Shown: positions 43,796-51,480 of the stretch, piece after piece
Layout: every line of letters begins with the position of its first letter
How positions within the stretch are numbered: position 1 is the stretch's first letter
NCBI RefSeq assembly: GCF_006838285.1
Contig: NZ_CP038228.1
Location: 2,108,001 to 2,172,000, forward strand
DNA length: 64,000 nt
Direction of reading: 5' to 3'
Origin: Xanthomonas translucens pv. cerealis
Lineage (GTDB): Bacteria > Pseudomonadota > Gammaproteobacteria > Xanthomonadales > Xanthomonadaceae
Translations under genes and position numbers: made by a program
Notes under the pieces: model-generated
Told to the model about the DNA's origin: nothing
Seen by the model: the letters and a program-made list of their open reading frames with translations, nothing else
The model's database searches: none

Positions 43796-43851
43796 GTTGC
43801 GTAATTTTAAAGACTGCACAGATAAATCCTGCCACTCAGGTCATCTATTAA

Positions 43852-44923
43852 CCTGATTAGCCCTGACCTTCAGCTGCCTGTCGCAGGATCTGCGCCGCGC
43901 TGGGTGGATGCTGCTGTCACCTGAAGCCAACGAGGTGGCCTGATGAGCATCAATGCCGTGCAGTTCCAAGCTGGATTGTCGATGTCTGAGTTCTTCGCGT
44001 CCTACGGCACCCAGGCCAAGTGCTATCGCGCGCTCTACAAGTGGCGCTGGCCGCAGGGATTTCGCTGCCCATCCTGTGCTGGACGGGCGCGGTCGCGTTT
44101 CAAGCGGGGTGCTGCGATCTACTACCAATGCAGCGCGTGCCGGCATCAGACCAGCCTGATCGCTGGCACGATGTTCGAAGGTACCAAACTGCCGCTGCGC
44201 ACCTGGATGCTGGCGTTGCACCTGCTGACCTCGACCAAAACCAACATGGCCGCGCTGGAGTTGATGCGGCATCTGGGCGTCAACTACAAGACGGCCTGGC
44301 GGATGAAACACAAGATCATGCAGGTTATGGCCGAGCGCGAATCCATGCGGAAACTGGCGGGTTTCGTGCAGATCGACGATGCCTATCTCGGCGGCGAGCG
44401 TAACGGTGGCAAGGCCGGACGCGGATCAGAGAACAAACAAGCGCTCCTGATTGCGGTGCAGACCGATGCCACCTTCACCGCGCCGCGCTTTGTGGTGATC
44501 GAGCCGGTGCGCAGCTTCGATAACACCTCGCTGCAGGACTGGATTGCCCGTCGCTTGGCGCCCGAATGCGAGGTCTACACCTATGGGCTGGCCTGCTTGC
44601 GCCGGCTAGAAGACGCCGGCCACGCGCACACCACGCTGGACACTGGCGGTGGTCGTGCCGCGACCGAAACGGCCGGTGCACGTTGGCTCAACGTGGTGCT
44701 GGGCAATCTCAAACGCGCCATCAGTGGCGTGTATCACGCCATCGCGCAAGGCAAATACGCAAGGCGTTACCTGGGAGAAGCGGCCTATCGTTTTAATCGT
44801 CGATTCCGCTTGCGCGAGATGCTGCCACGACTTGCCACGGCCATGATGCAATCCACACCATGCCCAGAGCCGGTTTTACGTGCAGCGAGCAATTTTCATG
44901 GCTGAGAGTCGGGGCTAATCAGG
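43852..44923 (+). mobile_element. IS1595-family insertion sequence (ISXO2-like), copy 2
   Basis: Same element as 11199-12270 but inverted: 1072 bp, ends CCTGATTAGCCC / GGGCTAATCAGG, one transposase gene. Flanks are tctattaa on the left and acctttt on the right, so no 8-bp direct repeat is visible. Confidence 0.85.
43943..44905 (+). CDS. IS1595-family transposase with catalytic Asp214 changed to Tyr
   Basis: A 320-aa copy of the transposase at 11217-12179. Three changes stand out: STKTN for STNTN, QALLIA for QAFLIA, and VYTYG for VYTDG. The last replaces the second acidic residue of the DDE/DDN triad (GAT to TAT at 44582-44584, codon 214), so this enzyme should be inactive. The zinc ribbon (CPSCAG, CSACRH), the first Asp (VQIDDAYLGGE) and GNLK are kept. 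The element could still be moved in trans by the intact copy. Confidence 0.85.
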   Translation: MSINAVQFQAGLSMSEFFASYGTQAKCYRALYKWRWPQGFRCPSCAGRARSRFKRGAAIYYQCSACRHQTSLIAGTMFEGTKLPLRTWMLALHLLTSTKTNMAALELMRHLGVNYKTAWRMKHKIMQVMAERESMRKLAGFVQIDDAYLGGERNGGKAGRGSENKQALLIAVQTDATFTAPRFVVIEPVRSFDNTSLQDWIARRLAPECEVYTYGLACLRRLEDAGHAHTTLDTGGGRAATETAGARWLNVVLGNLKRAISGVYHAIAQGKYARRYLGEAAYRFNRRFRLREMLPRLATAMMQSTPCPEPVLRAASNFHG

Positions 44924-45253
44924 ACCTTTTTTTATTCTAAATAAATCTTTTATAGATATATATTCCTCCGTATCCTCATCGAGCACCTCGATATCAAAGC
45001 CTTGCACTGCTCTTTTGAAAATATCGTACAAATTAAAACTCCAGCCAACAAGAACAACCCGAACGCCATCGCTGCCTTTTTTTATTGACACATCGTAGCT
45101 CCATGTGCTTGGCAGCGACCTATCCTTCAGGAACATTTTTCCATCAACCAATTTCTTTTCAACATCACGATTCTCTGATGCTGCGTCACCTATTGATTTA
45201 AACAATGATTCTACATCATTATATTGGCAGCGAATTAAATACTCATAGCTCAT

Positions 45254-48200
45254 TTATGATCCATCTCCATGTGGCCGACCTCTTACCGCGGGCAAATCCG
45301 AAGGGTTTTTTATACCAATATGGGTTTCATCACCTACTGGGCGAACCTTCCCTCGATCATTTAGCTGTTGTTTCGACGCGTTTTGTTTGTGAACGTGTGC
45401 ATTATTTCCAGATTTATATCCGGATGGATCTTTATTTCCGTGTTGATGCACTCTCACTTCAGATCCATCAGAATGACGCCAAGTTCTATTTGAGTTATTG
45501 TTTGGATTTACTCTAGTAAAACCAAATTTTTGCAAAATTTTCTCAATTTGAGAAACTCTTTTCCCCCGCAATCGAGGAAGATTAGTTGCAGCACAAGTCA
45601 AGCCCCAAGGATCAATCCAAGAAATCGGGTTTGGCGCATATTGATAAAGGTTCGTTCCGCCCTCAAGCCCAATCGGATCTTGATTAATGAATCGACCAAT
45701 ATCCGGATCGTAATACCGAAAGGTGTTGTAATGCAGTCCAGTTTCTTCGTCAAAGTATTGCCCCTGAAACCGCAAAGGACTTTCGACTTCTGATACATAC
45801 AGCTCGGCAAGTGTTCCCCAAGCCATATAGATCGCCGACCACACCAACTGCCCGGATGCAGTCGTCAACTGATTGGGGCAGCCATTTGGATCGGAGTGAT
45901 AGTGATAGCTCACAGACCGCCAAATCGCGCTCTCAACTGAATCGGAGAGGACAAATTGCTCGGCTTCTCTTGCTTTGCTCACTATGACGGACTCGCCAGC
46001 AGCAGCACTACCCACCATCGGCGTGTTGCCGACTACGCCAAGACCACCTGCCTTCAGCGTTTTGCCTGAACTGGATTGCTCGCCATTCAGCCGCATGCCC
46101 AATGCAATTACGTTCGACTTTTCTTCGTCTGCCAATGCATCAGATTGTGTAAAGCTAGTCGCTGGCTCGGCCGATGTTCCCAAAATCACAGGTGCTTTAA
46201 TTCCCGCACCCTGCCCCAGCGCCAGGTCTCCGCCCAGCGTGCCCAGCCCACCACCTCCAGGCGGCTTGCCGGACTTGATGGCTGTCGGCGCCGCCACCAT
46301 CGTCGCAGGCTTTGCAGCGCCGTCGGCCGATGTCAGTTTGGTTGCGGACGACGCCAGCACGCCCAGCGGTGCGGATGGCATTCGCTGCGGCGGGGACATA
46401 TCTGCTGGCGCGGATGGCTTTGGAGGCTGGGTGGAGTCCGAGCCGCGACTGTCCGTCAACGCATGCTTAGCCACAGGCGCCGCATCGGATCGCAATATCT
46501 GCGAGATCGAAGTTGTCGCGGGCTGCGGGGACTCACGCAGCGCCGCGCCCAGTTCCTTCTCGATCAAAGCCAGCGGCATGAAGGTGTCGGGATAATAAAC
46601 GTACTCGCGCGTGCGCTCGTGCAGCCTGGCAAGTTTCTCCTTACGGCGTTTGGCCTCGATCAGGTTGGCGACGTTGTCCACCCACACCGGCGCTGCGTCC
46701 GGCTCATCGTGGGCCTGCTTCACTTCGCCCAGCAGCGCGCCGCCGTCCCAGTAGAACCATGTGGTGTGGGTGGGGTTGCGCTTGAACACGCGCCGGCCCA
46801 GCGGGTCGTAGCCGTAGTGGGTGGTTTGGCCCGCCTTGCGGCTTTCGGCCAGGCGGTGGTTGGCGTCCCAGATCAGTTCCAGGTCGTCCGGTTCCGGGCC
46901 GGTCGGGCTACCCTTGCGGATCAGGTCGCCGGCGCGGTCGAACACGTAGTGCACGCCGTCGTAGCTGCCTTCCCGGGTCCACTGCACCTGTTGGTCGTCG
47001 TCGCCGCCGGCCACCTTGCGCAGCTGCACCTGCTGCACGCGCGTGGCCAGGCGGTCGCCGGCCGGGTCGTTGAAGAAGCGTTCGATCCTGCCTTTGGGAT
47101 CGGTGTGCTGCAGCAGCCGGCCCAGCACGTCGTAGCGGTATTCGTCCACGCCCTGCGCGCTGTCGCGGCGGTGGGTCAGGTTGCCGGCGCGGTCGTAGTC
47201 GTACGTGGTTTCGAACAGCGGCACGGCGTCTTTGAGGACCGACTGCGCGGTCAGTAGGCTGCGCCCGTCGTACTGGAACTGGCGCTGCACCTGCGCGCTG
47301 AGCTGCTCGCGCGTGGCGCGGCCCAGCGCGTCGCGCTCGATGGCGATCGGCGCGTCGTCGTTGATCGCCACCTCGACCACCTGGTCGCGCAGGTCGTAGC
47401 CGAACGCGATCCGGTTGCCCGCCGAGGTCTCGCGCAGCACGCGGTTGCCCACGGCGTCGTAGCCGTAGCCGACGCGGAACCCGTCCTGCACTTCTTCCAG
47501 CACCTGCCCCAGCGCGTCGAACCTGCGCGTGGCGGTGCGATGCCGGTTGCGCAGTTCCACCAGCTGCCCGCGCGCGTCGTAGGCGAACTGCTCCTGCACC
47601 TGCTGGCCCGGCGTGCGTATGTCCGGCAAGGTCTTCTTGACGATGCGCCCGAGCGCGTCGGTGGCGAAGCCGATGCGCTGGCCCAGCGGGTCGATCGTCG
47701 CGGTCAGCCGCCCGCAGGCGTCGTACTGGTAGTGCCGCGACTGGCCCCAGTAGTCGGTTTCCTCGACGATGCGGCCCAGCGGGTCGCGGCGCAGCCGGTA
47801 CGCCTCGCCGCGCTGGTTGATCACCGCCACCAGCTGTTCTTCGCTGTCGTAGCGGTATTCCACCGTGTGCCCGTCCGGCTGCACGCGCTTGCCGATCTGG
47901 CCGATGCCTACGTAGTGCAGCCGGGTCTGCGCCCCGGCTTCGTCCACGTAGCGCACCAGCTGGTCCTCGGCGTCGTAATCGCACTGCACCTGCCCGCCGT
48001 CGGCCGAGCGCACGCGCAGCAGCCGGCCCTTGGCGTCGTAGTCGTAGTGCGTGGCCTGGCCCAACGGATCGACCTGCCGGTGCAGCCGCCCCAGCGCGTC
48101 GTGCGCGTAGCGGCTCTCGTGGCCCAGCGCGTCGCGCAACGACGCCAGCAGGCCGTAGCGGTCGTAGCCCAGCTCGGTCTGCGCGCCGCGCGGGTTGCGC

Positions 48201-50008
48201 TGCGCCACCAGCAGCCCCTGCGCGTCGTAGTCATAGTGCGTGGTGGCGCCCAGCGGATCGGTCTGCGACTGCAGCAGCCCGCGCGCGTCGTGCACCTGGT
48301 GCCAGGCGTGGCCGCCCGGGTCGGTGACCGACAGCAGCCGGTCGTCCTCGTCGTAGACCTGGTGCAGCGTGCTGCCGTCGGCGCGGCGCAGGCGCAACAG
48401 GTTGCCGCGCGCGTCGTAGCCGAACGCGGTGCGCAGGCCCTCGGCGTCGGTGACCGCCACGGTGCGGCCAACCGCGTCGTACTCGAACACGGTGACCCCG
48501 TCCAACGCATCGATCTCGCACAGCGGCAGGCGGTGCTCGTCGAACTTCACCAGCGACACGTGGCCCAGCGAGTCGGTCACCTGGGTCTCGCGCAGCAGGG
48601 CGTCGTAGGCGAAACGGTAGTCGTACAGGCCGCCGTCGCCCCAGGCGTGCACCACCCGCCACTGCGCGTCGTAGGCGTAGTGGAACGACAGGCCGATGCG
48701 ATCGGTATGCCGGACCATGCGGTGCTGGCGGTACGCGAACGTGCGCGGCACCCCCAGCGCGTCCTCGGCGGCGACCAGGTCGCCTTCCACATAGCGATAG
48801 GCCACCAGCGGATGGGTCAGGCCGGTGGCCGGATCGTGCAGTTGCAGGCGGTCGATGCGGCCGTGCCGCGACTGCACCTCGATGAAGCGGCCCTGCAAGC
48901 CGTCCACGCCCCGTTCGACGATGCGCACCAGGTGGCCGTCGCCGCGCTCGAAGCGCCAATGGTTGCCGCAGGCGTCCTCGACCTGCGCGATCGGCAAGGT
49001 TTGCGCGCGCGGCAGCACGCCGACACCGGCCGCCGGCGCATAGGCGAAGCGGTAGCGCAGGTCGGACTTGGTCCGCACCAGCAGGTCGGTGCCCTCGCGC
49101 AGCAGCCGCGCGCCGTCGACGAACTCGACGACCGGGACGCCGTCGGCGTCCGGCAGCTGCGGGAACACGGCCACGCTGTGGCCGTCGTGGAACAGCACCA
49201 CGCCGTCGGCGTCGATCTCCAGGCGGATGTCGGCCGGCGTCTGCCAGCCGTGGCCGCAGGCGCCGGCCTCCTCGCCGCGCGCCGAGCCGTAGCCGCGCGA
49301 CCAGGCCAGCGGCAGCCGCCCGGGGATCGCGAAGTCCTCGTGCTGCACCGACACGCTGCCGTCGCGGATGTCCACCGGCTCGGCGCGCAGCACCTTGCAC
49401 TTGAGGAAGCCCGAATCCATGTGCTTGAACACATGCTGCCGCAGGCCCTTGAACGCCTTCGCCGCCCGCACGCCCAGCGTGGAGCGGCGCAGCGCGCCCA
49501 GCGCGGCGAAGCCGGCATGCAACCCCAGCGTCATCCACGACACGGTCAGTGGCCCGCCGACTTGCACGTTGCTCGGGATGGCCACATTGATGCCGGTCGG
49601 CAGCCACAGCGAACGCAGCGGCTTCTTCAGTTTCTTGATCCGGAACGGCGGGATCAGCCCGGCCAGGTTGCAGTCCAGCACCGGTACCGCCAGCCGCGAG
49701 AACGGGTCGCCGTCGGCCGACACCGTCTTGCTGCCCATGAAGATCTCTTCGCCGTCGTACTGCGGCCCCATCGGCAGGCTCAGCTGCGGCGCCCACGCGC
49801 CCAGCGGAATATGGATGTCCAGCCCGCCGGTGCCGGCGGTGGCGCGTTTGACCCCGTTGACGGTGACCGTGGCGCCGAGGAACGGTAGGTAGTCGAACGG
49901 GTCCAGCACGATGCCGATATGCGGCGTGGGCAGCGGAAACGGCGGCAGCTGATACATGTGGATGTCGATGCCCAGCTGCGGGTCGAAATGCTTGGCGGCG
50001 GTGCTCAT
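45254..50008 (-). CDS. Rhs-repeat polymorphic toxin (Rhs2) with unassigned His-rich C-terminal tip
   Basis: A 1584-aa T6SS cargo protein with AGGAG before its ATG. Residues 1-~130 form a PAAR-like N-terminus (HFDPQLGIDIHMYQLPPFPL, VTVNGVKRATAGTGG) that would sit on the VgrG tip. A hydrophobic/helical stretch follows (~170-215), then DUF6531 and about 20 YD repeats making the shell that encloses the toxin. The core ends with INQDPIGLEGG and WIDPWGL, the autoproteolysis region. The ~115-residue tip (RVHQHGNKDPSGYKSG, AHVHKQNASK, THIGIKNPSD, RGRPHG) is rich in His/Arg and resembles small nuclease toxins; I cannot name the family. A ~300-residue low-complexity linker precedes the DPIGL region. 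The GC content falls sharply after the core. Confidence 0.88.
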   Translation of the reverse strand: MSTAAKHFDPQLGIDIHMYQLPPFPLPTPHIGIVLDPFDYLPFLGATVTVNGVKRATAGTGGLDIHIPLGAWAPQLSLPMGPQYDGEEIFMGSKTVSADGDPFSRLAVPVLDCNLAGLIPPFRIKKLKKPLRSLWLPTGINVAIPSNVQVGGPLTVSWMTLGLHAGFAALGALRRSTLGVRAAKAFKGLRQHVFKHMDSGFLKCKVLRAEPVDIRDGSVSVQHEDFAIPGRLPLAWSRGYGSARGEEAGACGHGWQTPADIRLEIDADGVVLFHDGHSVAVFPQLPDADGVPVVEFVDGARLLREGTDLLVRTKSDLRYRFAYAPAAGVGVLPRAQTLPIAQVEDACGNHWRFERGDGHLVRIVERGVDGLQGRFIEVQSRHGRIDRLQLHDPATGLTHPLVAYRYVEGDLVAAEDALGVPRTFAYRQHRMVRHTDRIGLSFHYAYDAQWRVVHAWGDGGLYDYRFAYDALLRETQVTDSLGHVSLVKFDEHRLPLCEIDALDGVTVFEYDAVGRTVAVTDAEGLRTAFGYDARGNLLRLRRADGSTLHQVYDEDDRLLSVTDPGGHAWHQVHDARGLLQSQTDPLGATTHYDYDAQGLLVAQRNPRGAQTELGYDRYGLLASLRDALGHESRYAHDALGRLHRQVDPLGQATHYDYDAKGRLLRVRSADGGQVQCDYDAEDQLVRYVDEAGAQTRLHYVGIGQIGKRVQPDGHTVEYRYDSEEQLVAVINQRGEAYRLRRDPLGRIVEETDYWGQSRHYQYDACGRLTATIDPLGQRIGFATDALGRIVKKTLPDIRTPGQQVQEQFAYDARGQLVELRNRHRTATRRFDALGQVLEEVQDGFRVGYGYDAVGNRVLRETSAGNRIAFGYDLRDQVVEVAINDDAPIAIERDALGRATREQLSAQVQRQFQYDGRSLLTAQSVLKDAVPLFETTYDYDRAGNLTHRRDSAQGVDEYRYDVLGRLLQHTDPKGRIERFFNDPAGDRLATRVQQVQLRKVAGGDDDQQVQWTREGSYDGVHYVFDRAGDLIRKGSPTGPEPDDLELIWDANHRLAESRKAGQTTHYGYDPLGRRVFKRNPTHTTWFYWDGGALLGEVKQAHDEPDAAPVWVDNVANLIEAKRRKEKLARLHERTREYVYYPDTFMPLALIEKELGAALRESPQPATTSISQILRSDAAPVAKHALTDSRGSDSTQPPKPSAPADMSPPQRMPSAPLGVLASSATKLTSADGAAKPATMVAAPTAIKSGKPPGGGGLGTLGGDLALGQGAGIKAPVILGTSAEPATSFTQSDALADEEKSNVIALGMRLNGEQSSSGKTLKAGGLGVVGNTPMVGSAAAGESVIVSKAREAEQFVLSDSVESAIWRSVSYHYHSDPNGCPNQLTTASGQLVWSAIYMAWGTLAELYVSEVESPLRFQGQYFDEETGLHYNTFRYYDPDIGRFINQDPIGLEGGTNLYQYAPNPISWIDPWGLTCAATNLPRLRGKRVSQIEKILQKFGFTRVNPNNNSNRTWRHSDGSEVRVHQHGNKDPSGYKSGNNAHVHKQNASKQQLNDRGKVRPVGDETHIGIKNPSDLPAVRGRPHGDGS

Positions 50009-50026
50009 CGCTACGCTCCTTCGTCG

Positions 50027-50155
50027 CTACAGTGCACGGGCCAGCGCGCGCAGGAACGCGCGCACATCGTCGCGATGCTCCACGCCCAGCCACGCCGCCG
50101 CGACCATGCCGATCACCGCGAACACAGCCAGCACGGCCAGTTTGCGCGCGCTCAT
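50027..50155 (-). CDS. 42-aa single-pass membrane peptide upstream of rhs2
   Basis: MSARKLAVLAVFAVIGMVAA, then WLGVEHRDDVRAF and a basic end: one transmembrane helix (~5-23) and an amphipathic tail. The ATG overlaps the stop of the 541-aa gene remnant by 4 bp, and rhs2 starts 18 bp downstream. An identical copy stands before rhs3 (56148-56276). Function unknown; constant placement between an Rhs-associated gene and rhs suggests a helper role in handling the membrane-crossing N-terminus of Rhs. Confidence 0.55.
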   Translation of the reverse strand: MSARKLAVLAVFAVIGMVAAAWLGVEHRDDVRAFLRALARAL

Positions 50156-50732
50156 GCGGTGGCCTCGGTCAGTCCGGAACGCCCCGGCGCCTGCGCGTCG
50201 CACGCGGCGGCGGAACCGGTCAGGGCGGACGGATCGGGCAACGGCTGCGTCGCCGGCGGCTCGGTCCAGGCGGGGATCTCGTTGTCCAGCGGATGGCGGA
50301 TGTCCGGCAGCCCGTTCCAGGTCGGATGCAGGAAGTCGCGCCCCACCGCCACCACCTTGCGGAAGAACGCGTCGCCGCCCTGGATCAGGCGTTCGCGCTC
50401 CTGCGCGACGCGATGGAAGGCCTGTTCGAAACCGGCATGCAGCGCGGCCTCGATGCGATCCAGTTGCGCGCTGTCCGGGCGCGGCCCGAGCTGCGCGGCC
50501 TGCGCCTCGGCCTGCGCGTGCAGCGCGGCCACCGCTTGTAGATACGACGCGGCGCACTGCTCAAGCTTCTGCGCGCGCGGCCTGTCCTGTAGCAGCAGCA
50601 GATCCTGCAGCGTTTGCGGCAAGGTGGTGGTGCGGCGGTCCGCGGGCGGCAACGGCTTGGCCGCACGGATCGCCTCCAACCCATGCGCGCGCGCGGCCTC
50701 GCGTTGACCGTCCTGGGCCAGGCAGAACGCGG
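50152..50732 (-). pseudogene. 3' fragment of the 541-aa Rhs-associated gene
   Basis: From 50732 down to the stop the DNA is a near-copy of 56273-56853 (AAFCLAQDGQREAARAHGLE to APGRSGLTEATA), one visible change being FEQAFHRV against FEQVFHRV. The first ~350 codons are missing; upstream is 95 bp of unrelated DNA after the rhs3 immunity gene. A frame from 50769 (MSRLPSM) could express the fragment but nothing suggests this is meaningful. It marks the edge of the Rhs duplication. Confidence 0.8.
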
Positions 50733-50826
50733 CGGGACGACGATTGCGCATGCTCGGAAGACGACTCATTACCCGGCTCTTGAAAAACTCAACAACGTCG
50801 CAGCGCGAGCGTGTTGGATTGTTCAA

Positions 50827-51480
50827 TCATTCTAAATTTCCAAATATGCGCCCTTCAGAATCCACCGCACCCGGAATAAATGAAAAAACTCTCGGCAAAA
50901 AGCGAAAAATCCATTCAGGCAAGAAAAGATCATATTCAAATGCACCATCATCAACTGAGATTAGATTGATTCGATCTGCGGCGACAGTGATTTTCTTTAG
51001 CTCCAGCCGTTTCCAAGGGCTTGGGATAACCATGAATACGCTACCTTCCTTCTCTACGATTCTTACAGACTTTTCAACAACCCCATCTTTTGATAATCGC
51101 ATCATATTAAGCGAAACAAATTTTCCTTTCCCAAAAGAGAACTCAAAGATATCACCAAAATCGACCCTCGCCACTCTGGGCATCGTTAGAAGCTCATTGA
51201 TTACACTATAGATCACTTTATCTATGAGGTATGAGCTTTTTACGTCAAACTGCTCAGACTCACCCTTCCAAAAAGAAGAAAACTCTAGACCACTGAAATT
51301 AGCGTTAAACTTTAAATCGGATACAGGGCAAAGAATTCTGTCACCGAGCGGATTCTGATCCAATTCGAGTTCGGAGCGCTCCAAGTCAAGGTATAGGGAA
51401 GGCTCTGCTGAAACCCGCATCTTAGGACTTCTCCAATCATAAGAAAGAACCGAGAATTTTGGGTTCTTTATTTTCTGCAC
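50827..51480 (-). CDS. Putative immunity protein for the Rhs3 deaminase-like toxin
   Basis: A 217-aa protein. I choose the GTG at 51480 (VQKIKNPKFSVLSYDW) because GGAGGG stands six bases upstream; an ATG at 51504 would add eight residues. It overlaps the rhs3 stop by 13 bp. No signal peptide or membrane helix is evident, fitting a toxin that acts on nucleic acid in the cytoplasm. The fold looks like alternating beta strands (VARVDFGDIFEFSFGKGKFV, KKITVAADRINLISVD). No named family recognised; immunity is inferred from position. AT-rich, in contrast to the rhs core. Confidence 0.65.
   Translation of the reverse strand: MQKIKNPKFSVLSYDWRSPKMRVSAEPSLYLDLERSELELDQNPLGDRILCPVSDLKFNANFSGLEFSSFWKGESEQFDVKSSYLIDKVIYSVINELLTMPRVARVDFGDIFEFSFGKGKFVSLNMMRLSKDGVVEKSVRIVEKEGSVFMVIPSPWKRLELKKITVAADRINLISVDDGAFEYDLFLPEWIFRFLPRVFSFIPGAVDSEGRIFGNLE

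Larger units (their letters stand above)
43807..45253 (-). pseudogene. Immunity gene candidate for Rhs2, interrupted by an IS
   Basis: The gene starts MSYEYLIRCQ, one base after the rhs2 stop, and encodes 110 codons to IKDLFRIKKG at 44924, where the IS begins. Joining 44924 to 43851 across the element keeps the frame: LIDDLSGRIYLCSL-stop, ending at 43807. The restored protein would have 124 residues, no signal peptide and an acidic composition, as expected for a cytoplasmic antitoxin to an Rhs tip. No bases need to be removed as target duplication. Without the IS-distal part, the encoded product ends in KKGPD. If the last 14 residues matter, this strain may be poorly protected or its Rhs2 may be silent. 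AT-rich, unlike the rhs core. Confidence 0.65.

Noticed and set aside
11191..44931. Inversion between the two IS copies as an explanation for the missing target duplications
   Set aside because: After an inversion, copy 1's right flank should be the reverse complement of copy 2's right flank (and the left flanks likewise); neither fits, and each gene reads through its own IS site in frame.
47540..49888. Plus-strand frame of 782 codons opposite rhs2, with an identical counterpart opposite rhs3
   Set aside because: The repeated existence follows from the repeated rhs core; the translation is Val/Gln/Arg/Ala low-complexity without domains.
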